Assembly (NCBI GenBank): GCA_900545515.1
Contig: UQZA01000008.1
Span: 29,258-93,257, forward strand
DNA from: an uncultured Eubacteriales bacterium
GTDB lineage: Bacteria; Bacillota; Clostridia; Oscillospirales; Oscillospiraceae
DNA: 64,000 nucleotides
Direction: 5' to 3'
Made by a program: the position numbers and the translations under genes. The notes under the pieces were generated by a model. It had not been told where the DNA came from. It made no database searches and worked only from the letters and a program-made list of their open reading frames with translations. Below, piece after piece: positions 42,487-51,700 of the stretch. Positions within the stretch are counted from its first letter, which is position 1; every line of letters starts with the position of its first letter.

Positions 42487-42546
42487 GCTGCGCTTTCAAT
42501 CGGTGAGCAGGTCTACAGAATCGATCCTTATGAAGTAAGGAGGTAG
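42487..42546 (+). pseudogene. Tail of a second DUF4160 gene
   Basis: The frame ALSIGEQVYRIDPYEVRR followed by a stop resembles the C-terminal tail of DUF4160 proteins (…NGE-x-x-y-RIDPL type). Nothing else of that gene remains; the XRE gene ends just upstream. It sits immediately ahead of a second DUF2442 gene, as an intact DUF4160 would. Confidence 0.4.
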
Positions 42547-42550
42547 TGAT

Positions 42551-42796
42551 ATGTTGCAGCCCAGATTGACAGCGGTGCAGGCGATGCACTCACTGACCCT
42601 TCGACTGGAGTATGAAACGGGTGAGGTCAAACTGTTCGATGTTGCCCCGTATGCAACCGGCTCCTGGTATGGGCAGTTGAAGGATCAGTCGTACTTCTCG
42701 ACCGTAAGGCTCCTGCCGAATGGAGCTGGTATCGAATGGCCCGAGGGTCAGGACATTGCTCCGCATGAGTTGTATGAGGATAGCCACCATGCCTGA
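42551..42796 (+). CDS. DUF2442-domain protein (short form)
   Basis: An 81-residue DUF2442 protein (LRLEYETGEVKLFDVAPYAT ... FSTVRLLPNGAGIEWPEGQD ... IAPHELY). It lacks an intact DUF4160 partner; only a tail remains upstream. AGGAGG precedes the ATG. It overlaps the next small gene by eight bases. Confidence 0.8.
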   Translation: MLQPRLTAVQAMHSLTLRLEYETGEVKLFDVAPYATGSWYGQLKDQSYFSTVRLLPNGAGIEWPEGQDIAPHELYEDSHHA

Positions 42797-42941
42797 GAAG
42801 AAAATGCATGAAGGCGAGTGGGACCCTGACTTCACCAAGGTGACCTCTGACGAAGCCACCAGAATCGCCGCTGCGGAGAACAGCGGTTTTATCGACGACG
42901 AGAACATCGACTGGGATAACTTTGCACAGTACGCAGGTTGA
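42789..42941 (+). CDS. Small acidic protein following DUF2442
   Basis: A 50-residue acidic protein (MPEKKMHEGEWDPDFTKVTS ... ENSGFIDDENIDWDNFAQYA). The ATG at 42789 lies inside the DUF2442 gene behind GAGG, so the two are coupled. No family is recognised; by position it could be an antitoxin-like partner. A terminator follows. Confidence 0.6.
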   Translation: MPEKKMHEGEWDPDFTKVTSDEATRIAAAENSGFIDDENIDWDNFAQYAG

Positions 42942-42960
42942 TCGGACAGCAGTAAACGGA

Positions 42961-42990
42961 ACGGGGCGGTCAGAATCTGCCCCGTTTTTC
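42961..42990 (+). terminator. Terminator of the DUF4160/DUF2442 array
   Basis: ACGGGGC (42961-42967) and GCCCCGT (42979-42985) with a T run following. Confidence 0.8.
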
Positions 42991-43101
42991 GTTTGCATAC
43001 TTGAAAAAGAAAGGAACAGGCTGTATAATCGGTGTCGCTGAGTGAATAAGGACTGTATATCCTATAACCCGCGCATTTCGGCAATGCGATGTTCATTGCA
43101 A

Positions 43102-43314
43102 ATGAGGCGTAGCCTTCCGGTAAAGCAGTGAAAGCTGGTTCAGGCGTGGGCGGCCATTCATGAGGAGGAGCAATATATAGCGTGGAAGCAAGCGGTGCAA
43201 AATGCGCCCTTTTGCAAAGCAGATCAGACTGTATTCCATGGAGTCTACATCAATCACGGCGTGACGGTCTGGAACGATGGGGACACTGACCTCTCCCCCA
43301 AAATTCCGATATGA
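43102..43314 (+). pseudogene. Decayed DUF4160-DUF2442 fusion remnant
   Basis: One frame reads SLPVKQ, then an in-frame TGA (43129), then KLVQAWAAIHEEEQYIAWKQ, which fits the C-terminal half of DUF4160. It continues without a gap into VFHGVYINHGVTVWNDGD ... TDLSP, which fits the end of DUF2442. The best reading is a deletion that joined the two genes of a third pair, followed by decay. Confidence 0.5.
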
Positions 43315-43359
43315 CAATGCAGCCCAGTAGAAGACCTGGTATCATAGCCAAAAAGAAGG

Positions 43360-43390
43360 CAAAAGGTCCCTTAAGGGGCTTTTTTGCTAG
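43360..43390. terminator. Hairpin before the GNAT gene
   Basis: AAAAGG-CCCTT and AAGGG-CTTTT pair, with a T run on the plus strand. It could end transcription from the TA-like array side. Confidence 0.5.
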
Positions 43391-43513
43391 ATATTCCTTG
43401 TACGTGAACGAATGGGAATCCAGCGGAAACCAGAGACTGTCAGAAGGGTGGGAAGATATTATTTTTGCGGCTGACCAATACCAATTATAAGGGAGTTTAC
43501 AGGAGGATAACAT

Positions 43514-44077
43514 ATGGATGCGCCCATAGATGTGACGAACATACGCATAGAGACTCCACGGCTGATTTTGCGCCCCTGGCGGATGGCGGATTTGGAGGAT
43601 CTGTATGAATATGCCAGAGTGGATGGTGTGGGGCAGATGGCTGGATGGCAGCCCCATGGAAGCATAGAGGAATCCAGGGCCATTCTGGAGATGTTTATCC
43701 GGGAGAGGAAGACCCTTGCCTTGGAAAGCCGGGAAGACCGAAAGGTAATCGGCTCCTTGGGTCTGGAGCCATGTTACCCGGCTACCGGACTGGATGAAAG
43801 GCTGCAGGGGCGGGAGATCGGCTATGTGCTCAGCCGGGATTACTGGGGGCGCGGTCTGATGCCGGAGGCAGTGGAGGCGGTGATTGATTATTGCTTCCGG
43901 GAGCTGAATTGGGACTATTTGACTTGCGGCCATTACAACCGGAATGACCGCTCCCGGCGGGTCATAGAAAAGTGCGGCTTCCGGTACGACCGGGATTTTG
44001 CTTTTCAAACTCGCCTGGGTACAGTAGAGCCTGGAAAAATGTATGTGCAGTACAACTCCAGAAGGGGGAAGCCATGA
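43514..44077 (+). CDS. GNAT-family N-acetyltransferase (RimJ/RimL-like)
   Basis: The 187-residue enzyme should transfer an acetyl group from acetyl-CoA to a protein N terminus or small molecule. The sequence IETPRLILRPWRMADLEDLY is the classic start of the RimJ/RimL group; EIGYVLSRDYWGRGLMPEAV is the CoA-binding motif and NDRSRRVIEKCGFRYDRDF the closing motif. AGGAGG precedes the ATG. It lies inside the queA-tgt island. The target is unknown. Confidence 0.88.
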   Translation: MDAPIDVTNIRIETPRLILRPWRMADLEDLYEYARVDGVGQMAGWQPHGSIEESRAILEMFIRERKTLALESREDRKVIGSLGLEPCYPATGLDERLQGREIGYVLSRDYWGRGLMPEAVEAVIDYCFRELNWDYLTCGHYNRNDRSRRVIEKCGFRYDRDFAFQTRLGTVEPGKMYVQYNSRRGKP

Positions 44078-44274
44078 TTCTTTGGGTGAACGGCGCTTAC
44101 GGCATTGGGAAGACCAGCGTCTGCAATGAGCTGCAAAACAGGCTCCCGGTCAGCCACCTGTTTGATCCGGAGGCTATTGGCGATGTGAGTCGAAATGTGC
44201 TGCCACCGTCTCTGTGGAAGGATGATTTTCAGGATTACCCCTTCTGGCGCAGGGCCACGGCCTACCCATTGTAG
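44074..44274 (+). pseudogene. Truncated TmrB-like P-loop gene
   Basis: The first 66 codons match TmrB-type ATP-binding proteins (tunicamycin-resistance-like): MILWVNGAYGIGKTSVCNEL with Walker A GAYGIGKT, then SHLFDPEAIGDVSRNVLP and WKDDFQDYPFWR. Full-length relatives are about 180-200 residues, so some two thirds are missing. The frame ends eleven bases before tgt, which suggests a deletion at the island's right edge. The ATG overlaps the GNAT stop. Confidence 0.65.
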
Positions 44275-44284
44275 GAGGAATGAT

Positions 44285-45415
44285 ATGTTTGAGCTGATTA
44301 AAACCGAAGGAAGCGCCCGCCGGGGTGTGTTCACCTGCGCCCATGGCACGGTCCAGACCCCGGTGTTTATGAATGTAGGGACCCAGGGGGCCATCAAAGG
44401 AGCCCTCAGCGCCAAGGATTTGCAGGACATTGGCTGCCAGGTGGAGCTGTCCAACACATACCACCTGCACCTGCGGCCCGGGGACCGGATTGTCCGGCAG
44501 ATGGGGGGGCTCCATCGCTTTATGACCTGGGACCGGCCTATTCTCACAGATTCCGGCGGGTTTCAGGTATTTTCTCTGGCCTCCTTACGGAAAATTAAGG
44601 AGGAAGGGGTGTATTTTGCCTCCCACATTGACGGCCGCAAGATTTTTATGGGGCCGGAGGAGAGTATGCAAATTCAGTCCAACCTGGGCTCGGACATTTG
44701 TATGGCCTTCGATGAGTGCATTGAAAATCCTGCGCCCAGGGATTACGTGCACAGGAGTGTGGACCGGACCTACCGGTGGCTGGAGCGGTGCAAAGCAGAA
44801 AATGCCCGCCTGAACCAGCTGCCGGATGCGGTGAACCCCCATCAGATGCTTTGGGGCATCAACCAGGGAGGGACCTATGGGGACATTCGCGTGGAGCATA
44901 TGAAGCGGATTGCAGACCTGGATTTGCCCGGCTATGCCATTGGCGGCCTGGCGGTGGGGGAGAGCACGGAGGTGATGTACGAGATCATCGAGACGGTGGA
45001 GCCTTACATGCCCAGGGAGAAAACCCGGTACCTCATGGGGGTCGGGACCCCCAGCAACATCATTGAAGCCGTGGCCCGGGGTGTGGATTTCTTCGACTGT
45101 GTCATGCCCGCCCGAAATGCCCGACATGCCCGACTCTTTACCTGGGACGGTGCCATCAATCTGAAAAATGCCAAGTATGAGACGGATGCGCTCCCTATTG
45201 ACCCCCAGTGTGACTGCCCAGTGTGCCGCCGGTACTCCCGGGCTTATCTGCGTCACCTGTTCAAGGCTGAGGAAATGCTGGCTATGCGGTTGAGCGTGAT
45301 GCACAATCTGTATTTCTACAACCAGCTGATGCAGAAAATCCGGGATGCTCTGGATGGTGGGACGTTTGCCCAATTCCGGAGGGAATTTTCTGCCCGTCTG
45401 GACCGGAGAATTTGA
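44285..45415 (+). CDS. tgt: tRNA-guanine transglycosylase
   Basis: Exchanges guanine at the wobble position of Asp, Asn, His and Tyr tRNAs for the queuosine precursor. The 376-residue protein has the catalytic DSGGFQVFSL, the second aspartate in DCVMPARNARHARLFTW and the zinc site CDCPVCRRYSRAYLRHLF. GTAGGAGG precedes the ATG. It follows the island remnant and precedes yajC, and works in the same pathway as queA upstream. Confidence 0.97.
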   Translation: MFELIKTEGSARRGVFTCAHGTVQTPVFMNVGTQGAIKGALSAKDLQDIGCQVELSNTYHLHLRPGDRIVRQMGGLHRFMTWDRPILTDSGGFQVFSLASLRKIKEEGVYFASHIDGRKIFMGPEESMQIQSNLGSDICMAFDECIENPAPRDYVHRSVDRTYRWLERCKAENARLNQLPDAVNPHQMLWGINQGGTYGDIRVEHMKRIADLDLPGYAIGGLAVGESTEVMYEIIETVEPYMPREKTRYLMGVGTPSNIIEAVARGVDFFDCVMPARNARHARLFTWDGAINLKNAKYETDALPIDPQCDCPVCRRYSRAYLRHLFKAEEMLAMRLSVMHNLYFYNQLMQKIRDALDGGTFAQFRREFSARLDRRI

Positions 45416-45424
45416 AAATACCGC

Positions 45425-45452
45425 TTGCAAATCCTGCCTGGAATGGTATAAT
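45425..45452 (+). promoter_or_regulatory. Promoter of yajC
   Basis: TTGCAA (45425-45430) and TATAAT (45447-45452) are 16 bases apart, between tgt and yajC. Confidence 0.6.
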
Positions 45453-45481
45453 GGACAGGAATAAAACACGGAGGAATTGGA

Positions 45482-45862
45482 ATGGGTTTGTTTTTGGAAA
45501 CCACCGCCGCCGCTGGCGGCGGTATGGGCAGCATGATTGTGATGATGCTGGCTGTTTTGGCAATCATGTATTTTCTCATGATCCGCCCGGAGAACAAGAA
45601 GAAAAAGGAAGCGGAGCAGATGCGCAGCGCCGTGAAGGTGGGGGATAAGATTACCACCATCGGCGGCGTGGTTGGTGTGGTGTGCGCCGTGAAAGACGAC
45701 AAGATTGTGGTGGAGACCAGCGCGGACCGGGTCCGGGTGGAGTTCGCCAAATGGGCGATCTCTTCCAACGACACCGCCAACGAGGCCGCCAAGGCTGCCG
45801 CAGAGAAGGCCGCAGCCGCCAGAAAGCGGGCCAAGGAAGAAAAGAAGGCCTCCAAGGGCTAA
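45482..45862 (+). CDS. yajC: Preprotein translocase accessory subunit YajC
   Basis: A single-pass membrane protein that associates with SecDF-SecYEG. The 126-residue product has the membrane segment (MIVMMLAVLAIMYFLMIRP) followed by the hallmark RPENKKKKEAEQM, then the conserved VGDKITTIGGVVGVV and a charged Ala/Lys-rich tail. CGGAGG precedes the ATG. secD and secF are not adjacent in this window. Confidence 0.92.
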   Translation: MGLFLETTAAAGGGMGSMIVMMLAVLAIMYFLMIRPENKKKKEAEQMRSAVKVGDKITTIGGVVGVVCAVKDDKIVVETSADRVRVEFAKWAISSNDTANEAAKAAAEKAAAARKRAKEEKKASKG

Positions 45863-45884
45863 AAGCAATCCTGAGATGGCAGTG

Positions 45885-45922
45885 GCCGGTGTTTCTCGTG
45901 GTGGAAACACCGGCTGTTGTTT
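45885..45922 (+). terminator. Terminator of yajC
   Basis: GCCGGTGTTTC (45885-45895) and GAAACACCGGC (45904-45914), then TGTTGTTTTC. Confidence 0.8.
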
Positions 45923-46021
45923 TCACAGGATGTTTGCATATATTTGACAGAAATACCGCAGCATGTAAGGGAGCATGTGGTATCATAATACAAAGAGAGC
46001 AGGAAAGGCGGAATTGGAACC

Positions 46022-46876
46022 ATGCCTTCGAACTATGCCCATCATCATTTTGGAAATTGTGTGTGGCGGTCTATGCCGCCGAAGCTGCGCCAGTATGCCC
46101 AAGCGGACCGGGCGCTGTTTGCCATTGGACAGCACGGGCCGGATATTTTGTTTTATTACATGGCCATGGGGCACAATCCGGTGAATTCCGTGGGCTATGA
46201 CACCCACGACAGAACCGGGACGGACTTTTTCACCTGTGCGGCGAGGGCCTGGGAGTCGGCTGGACAGCCGCCGGAGATGCTGGCGTATCTCTTGGGAGTG
46301 GTTTGTCACTTTACCCTGGATGCAGCCTGTCACGGGTATGTGGAGAGGAAAATCCAGGCCAGCGGCGAGAGCCACACCAAAATTGAGACGGAGTTTGACC
46401 GGTACCTGATGGTTGCCAACGGCCTGGACCCACTGCGCCACCGCCTCACCGGGCACATTCAGCCCAGCAATTTCCGCGCGGCCATGATTGCCCCGGTCTA
46501 TCCCCCGGTAAAGCCGGAGGAGGTGCTCCACGCGTTGTGGGCGATGAAGTTCTATGACGGCCTGCTGACCGGGTCCAGCCGGTGCAAACGGGGGCTGCTG
46601 GACGCGGGGCTGCGGCTCACCGGCAACTATGAGAGCATGCACCATCTGATGATTGGGCGGAAGCCTGCCGCCACCTGCGCCGACAGCAACCTGAGGCTAA
46701 AAAAGCTGCTGGATCGGGCTGTCCCTGAGGCCAAAGGCGCCATGGAGGATTTCCTGACCCATTGCTTTACACGCAAAAGCCTCCCGGAGTTTTTCAACCG
46801 GACGTTTGGAGCCGGGGAAGGCTGGACTCAGATTCCGGTGCTGCCATATGAGGAGGAGGTCCACTATGAAATTTAA
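46022..46876 (+). CDS. Zinc-dependent phospholipase C family protein
   Basis: The 284-residue protein matches the zinc-dependent phospholipase C/S1-P1 nuclease fold: HHHFGNCVWRSMPP at the start, GQHGPDILFYYMA, and the histidine-rich CHFTLDAACHGYVERKI ligands. No signal peptide is seen, unlike secreted members, so an intracellular or different role is possible. It overlaps the next transporter gene by 11 bases. Many Clostridia carry this family without known function. Confidence 0.82.
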   Translation: MPSNYAHHHFGNCVWRSMPPKLRQYAQADRALFAIGQHGPDILFYYMAMGHNPVNSVGYDTHDRTGTDFFTCAARAWESAGQPPEMLAYLLGVVCHFTLDAACHGYVERKIQASGESHTKIETEFDRYLMVANGLDPLRHRLTGHIQPSNFRAAMIAPVYPPVKPEEVLHALWAMKFYDGLLTGSSRCKRGLLDAGLRLTGNYESMHHLMIGRKPAATCADSNLRLKKLLDRAVPEAKGAMEDFLTHCFTRKSLPEFFNRTFGAGEGWTQIPVLPYEEEVHYEI

Positions 46877-48107
46877 ATTGACGCCACTGGAGAAAAAATG
46901 GGTGCTGTATGATGTGGCCAATTCTGCATTCACCCTTCTGGTTTCCACCATTATGCCGATCTATTTCAACTATTTGGCAGGCCGCGGAGGGCTATCTTCT
47001 GTGGATTACTTGGCATATTGGGGGTATGCAACCTCTTTGGTGACCATTCTGGTGGCCGTTTTGGGCCCCACCTTGGGGACGTTGTCAGACCTGCGGGGGC
47101 GGAAGAAACGGTTCTTTCTGGGGTCGGTTCTGATTGGCTCTGTGAGCTGTGTGGTGCTGGGATTTATGCAGTCCTGGCTCTGGTTTTTGGGCCTGTTTGT
47201 GATTTCCAAGACCGCTTATTCCAGCAGCTTAGTGTTCTATGACGCCATGCTGCCTGATGTAACGGAAGACAGCCGGGTGGATGAGGTTTCGTCCTATGGA
47301 TATGCCTGGGGCTATATCGGAAGCTGCATCCCCTTCGGCGTCTGTTTGGTTTTGGTGCTGGCTTATGAGTCCATCGGCATTTCTATGGAAGCGGCTATGG
47401 TCATCGCCTTTTTCATCATTGCCCTCTGGTGGCTCCTGGGCGCCGTTCCGCTGCTGCGTAGTTACCGGCAAATCCACTACGTGGAGGCACAGCATGAGCC
47501 GGTGCGGGACAGCTTCCGGCGGTTGGGCAGGGTCTTCTCCGAGCTGGGAAGACGGCCGGATATTCTCTTCTTCCTGCTGGCCTTTTTCTTTTATATTGAC
47601 GGAGTCTATACGGTGATTGACATGGCTACAGCCTATGGTACGGCGCTGGGCCTGGATACTGCGGGCCTGCTGCTGGCGCTGCTGGTGACACAGGTTGTGG
47701 CCTTTCCCTGCTCCATCTTTTTTGGACGGCTCTCCCGAAAGCTGGATGCAAAGGTCATCCTGTCCGTTTGCATTGCCGCTTACTTTGGCATTGCTGTGTT
47801 TGCCTTCTGGCTGAACTCCTTGCGGGATTTCTGGATTCTGGCGGTATGCGTGGGCATGTTTCAGGGAACCATACAGGCCATTTCCCGGTCTTACTATACG
47901 AAAATCATTCCGGCAGAGCGGGCAGGGGAGTTTTTTGGAATTTATGACATCTGTGGCAAGGGCGCTGCATTTACCGGAACGCTGCTGGTTTCTGCAATCA
48001 GCCAGCTGACGGGCAGCACCAACGCCGGTGTTGGCTCCCTGTCGGTGATGTTTTTGCTCGGGTTTGTCCTGTTCCGCGTTGCAGCCAGCAAGCGTGAAAG
48101 CATGTAG
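46866..48107 (+). CDS. MFS transporter, UMF1 (Atg22-like) family
   Basis: A 413-residue transporter with about twelve hydrophobic segments. The start EKKWVLYDVANSAFTLLVST is the signature of the UMF1 family, related to the yeast vacuole protein Atg22, which exports amino acids. The region GPTLGTLSDLRGRKKRFF holds the typical cytoplasmic MFS loop. The ATG at 46866 follows GAGGAGG within the phospholipase-like gene, so the two are coupled. Confidence 0.88.
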   Translation: MKFKLTPLEKKWVLYDVANSAFTLLVSTIMPIYFNYLAGRGGLSSVDYLAYWGYATSLVTILVAVLGPTLGTLSDLRGRKKRFFLGSVLIGSVSCVVLGFMQSWLWFLGLFVISKTAYSSSLVFYDAMLPDVTEDSRVDEVSSYGYAWGYIGSCIPFGVCLVLVLAYESIGISMEAAMVIAFFIIALWWLLGAVPLLRSYRQIHYVEAQHEPVRDSFRRLGRVFSELGRRPDILFFLLAFFFYIDGVYTVIDMATAYGTALGLDTAGLLLALLVTQVVAFPCSIFFGRLSRKLDAKVILSVCIAAYFGIAVFAFWLNSLRDFWILAVCVGMFQGTIQAISRSYYTKIIPAERAGEFFGIYDICGKGAAFTGTLLVSAISQLTGSTNAGVGSLSVMFLLGFVLFRVAASKRESM

Positions 48108-48146
48108 GAACGTCAGAGAACTGCTTCATACGGTTTTTGTGAAATG

Positions 48147-48177
48147 CGCAGCCAGTTTGACTGGCTGCGTGCTTTTT
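48147..48177 (+). terminator. Terminator of the transporter gene
   Basis: CGCAGCCAGT (48147-48156) and ACTGGCTGCG (48160-48169), three-base loop, then a T run. Confidence 0.9.
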
Positions 48178-48547
48178 CGCTGTTGAAATGTGTTATACTC
48201 TGTGAGTATGAATGAGAAGGAGGGTATCTGATACATATTTATACAAGAGCAGGAGAAAGAAAACGGATATTTGCAGGTGGTGGACGGACGCCCCAGGAAA
48301 GGGCGGGGGAGGGCTCGAGGAGCATCTGAGGCGGCAATCAGTTATGAAATCTGGTTACGGAAGCGAATTGGCCAAACAGATAGGAGAAGCAGGCCAGAAA
48401 GTTGCACAAAGGAAAATAAAAATTAAAAATGTTGGAAAATTCCTGCTGAAAGGGACAGTTGTGCCATTTTGTGTATCTGTATGTATCCGGTTTTCACAAA
48501 ATGCAGAAACTAAAAAGATGAAAAATCAGAAGCTTTGAAAAAGTCTC
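48178..48547 (+). other. AT-rich intergenic stretch without a supported gene
   Basis: The 370 bases between the transporter terminator and the protease promoter differ in composition from their surroundings. A frame beginning ATG at 48344 gives 64 residues (MKSGYGSELAKQIGEAGQKV) but has only a weak GAGGCGG site 13 bases upstream and no family. A hairpin CGCCC/GGGCG lies near 48290. A small RNA is possible but not shown. Confidence 0.3.
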
Positions 48548-48576
48548 TTGCAAATTCAAAGTCAGCGTGGTATAAT
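48548..48576 (+). promoter_or_regulatory. Promoter of the surface protease gene
   Basis: TTGCAA (48548-48553) and TATAAT (48571-48576) are 17 bases apart, about 150 bases before the start codon. Confidence 0.75.
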
Positions 48577-48728
48577 CCCAGTAACACATTGCATTGCCTG
48601 ACTGGCGTCCGCGCGGTTTAATGAAGCAACTTAATCTATCAAAAAGAGCCTGGGATATCTACCGCAGGGAACTGCGTGGATATAATATGCCGGCGCGAGC
48701 CGGTAAATACACGAAAAGGAGAACAAGT
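48577..48728 (+). promoter_or_regulatory. Structured 5' leader of the surface protease
   Basis: The leader has two predicted hairpins: an imperfect 12-bp stem (ATATCTACCGCAG with CTGCGTGGATAT, about 48655-48685) and CCGGC-GCGA-GCCGG (48690-48703), a GNRA-type tetraloop, just ahead of the AAAAGGAG ribosome site. I do not recognise a known riboswitch. Confidence 0.45.
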
Positions 48729-51700
48729 ATGAAGAAAATGCATCTGTCTTCCCGTCTGCTTTCCCTGTTGCTGATCGTTGCGTTGCTGTTCAGCTTTGCC
48801 GTCCCTGTGGGCGCGGCGAACAGCGGCTCCAACGTCAGCTTCAAGCAAGTGGACAACAGCGCAGTCTCTGGAAGCCTACAAGAGGGCATTCCGGAGGAAG
48901 AACCGGATGGACTGGACTATGCCGACGCAGAGGTTGTCCGTGTGTCCATCGTGTTGGACAAGGAGTCTACCATTGAGGCGGGCTTCTCCACTATGGACAT
49001 TGGGAAAAACCAGGAGGCCATGTCCTACCGCGCCGGCCTGCAGCGTGAGCAGGCAAACATGACCGCATCCATTGAGAAGGCCATTGGCGAAAAGCTGGAT
49101 GTGGCATGGAACCTGACCCTGGCGGCCAATATCATTTCCGCCAATGTGGCCTATGGGAAGATTCAGCAAATTCGGGAGCTTCCCGGCGTCAAGGACGTGA
49201 TTCTGGAGACTCGGTATGAGCCCCAGGAGTCCACCACCGATGCTACAGCGGAGCCCAACATGCTGATTTCCGCCCAGATGACCGGCACCAACCGTGCCTG
49301 GGAATCCGGTTACACCGGCGCCGGCTCCCGGATTGCCATCATCGACACCGGTCTCGATACCGATCATCAGTCTTTTGATCCCCTGTCCCTGGCAGTGGCT
49401 CTGGCAGAGGATGCCGGTTATGCCGGTATGGACTATGAAGAGTATTTGAAGGCCTTGGATGTGCTGGATGAGGAGGAGATCACCGAGGCCCTGCCGAAGC
49501 TGAACGCTTCCGCCCGGTACAGCGGTCTCACGGCTTCGGATCTGTACATAAACCTGAAAGCCCCCTTTGGCTTCTGCTACATTGACAAGGACCTGGATGT
49601 GACCCATGACAACGACAACCAGGGCGAGCACGGCTCCCATGTGGCAGGCATTGCATCTGCCAACCGCTACCTGAAGCGGGGCGAGGAGTATGTTTCCGCT
49701 GGGGACGCAGTCGGCGTAGTGGGCAATGCACCGGATGCCCAGCTGATTGTGATGAAGGTGTTCGGCAATGGCGGCGGCGCATACGACTCTGACTACATGG
49801 CTGCCATCGAGGACGCCATCATTCTGAACTGCGACTCCGTGAACCTGTCTTTGGGTTCTTCCAATGCCGGTATGACCACCAATAGCACGTACCAGAGCCT
49901 GCTGGACTCTTTGGTGGAGACCGACACGGTGGTCTGCATTTCCGCCGGCAACAACGGCTACTGGGCCGAGAACAGCCAGTCTGTGGCCGGTACGCTCTAT
50001 GGTGACGATGTGAACTTCCACACCGGCGGTTCCCCCGGCACCTACACCAACTCCTTCACCGTTGCTTCTGTGGATAACGACGGCGCCATTGGCAACTGCT
50101 TCCGCGTAGCCGGTAAGGATTTTGTCTACAATGAGACTGACTACACGAACGAGCCCTTTACGAGCCTGGACACCTCTGCCGATGGAAGCGGTACGTCTCT
50201 GGACTATGTATTCATCACTGGCGTTGGCCAGGCGGAAGACTACACCGGAATTGACGTAGCCGGCAAGGTGGTTTTCTGCTCCCGTGGCACCACCTCCTTC
50301 TATGAGAAGGCGGAAATTGCCGTGGGTCTGGGGGCCATTGCCACTGTGGTCTGCAACAATCAGCCCGGCGTCATCAATATGGACCTGACAGATTATAAGC
50401 AGACCGCCCCCTGCGTTTCCATTACCCAGGCGAATGCTGCTTACATTAAGGAGCATTCCACAGAGGCTGTCACAGAAGGTGGCGTGACCTACTACACCGG
50501 GACTCTGACAGTCGATCAAAAGCTTGCGGTTTCCATCAACAATTCTCCTTACTACACCATGAGCGAGTTCAGCTCCTGGGGTGTGCCTGGCGACCTGAGC
50601 CTGAAGCCGGAAATCACCGCCCCTGGCGGCTCGATTTACTCGGTCAATGGTGCAACCAAGGAGACGGATCAGTACGAGCTCATGAGCGGTACTTCCATGG
50701 CGGCTCCCCAGATCTCCGGGATCACCGCTCTGGTGAAGCAGTACATCCGGGAGAACCAGCTCTCCCAGAGCGGCATCACAGACCGCGCGCTGGCTCAGAG
50801 CCTGATGATGTCCACCGCTGTTCCCATGAAGGACGAAGACGGCAATTACTACCCTGTGCTGCAGCAGGGCGCAGGCCTTGCCAACACGGCGGCTGCCACC
50901 TCTGCCGATTCCTACATTCTGGTGGATGGTCAGGACGACGGTAAGGTGAAGGCGGAGCTGGGTGAGGATGCCGGCCGGGATGGTGTCTATTCCTTCGGCT
51001 TCACCCTCAATAATTTGACCAGCGAAACCAAGGTCTTTGAGCTCTCCGCAGACCTCTTCACCCAGGATATGTTTGCCTACTATGCCAATGGCAATCAGGA
51101 CATGTCCCAGCTGGCAAATTACCTGGATGTGGCGACCACTGCCCTGGAGGCCAATGTCTCTTGGACCGCCGACGGCCAGGTGGTCAACAGTGCCGGTGAA
51201 ATGGCCAAGTGTGACTTCGATGGCGATGGCGATGTGGATACGGATGATGGACAAGCTCTGCTGGACTATGTGACCGGCGCGCGGGCTTCCATTTCCAGTG
51301 CGGACTTTGCCGACATCAATCACGATGGCCGGGTGGATACCTATGATGTACACCTGTTCCTTGGCAAGCTGGGTAAGGACACCGTTACGGTTCCGGCCAA
51401 CGGATCTGTCAAGCTCACGGTGACCATGACGCTGACTGAGGAGCAGAAGGCGGAGCTGGACCGCTACTACACCAATGGCGCCTATGTGGAAGCTTACGTC
51501 TATGCCCATGCGCTGACCAATGTGGAAGGTGTGGAGGGCACCAGCCATTCCATCCCCGTGTTGGCTTTCTATGGCAGTTGGACGGACAGCTCCATGTTTG
51601 ACGTTGGCACCTATATGGAGTATGCCACCGGTGAGGAATTCCGGGTTCCGTACCTGGGCAATGTCAATGCCAATGCCTTGGGCATTATCTATGGCGATGA

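Noticed and set aside
48212..48538. A 108-codon plus-strand frame between the transporter and the protease
   Set aside because: Start region overlaps a poor ribosome site, the composition is low-complexity and AT-rich, and no family is recognised. Kept only as a note in the intergenic entry.
48876..51548. Very long open frame (890 codons) on the minus strand inside the protease gene
   Set aside because: It mirrors the codon pattern of the plus-strand protease, has no ribosome site and matches no family. The same holds for a 1080-codon frame at 52920-56162 and an 874-codon frame opposite valS at 57885-60509.
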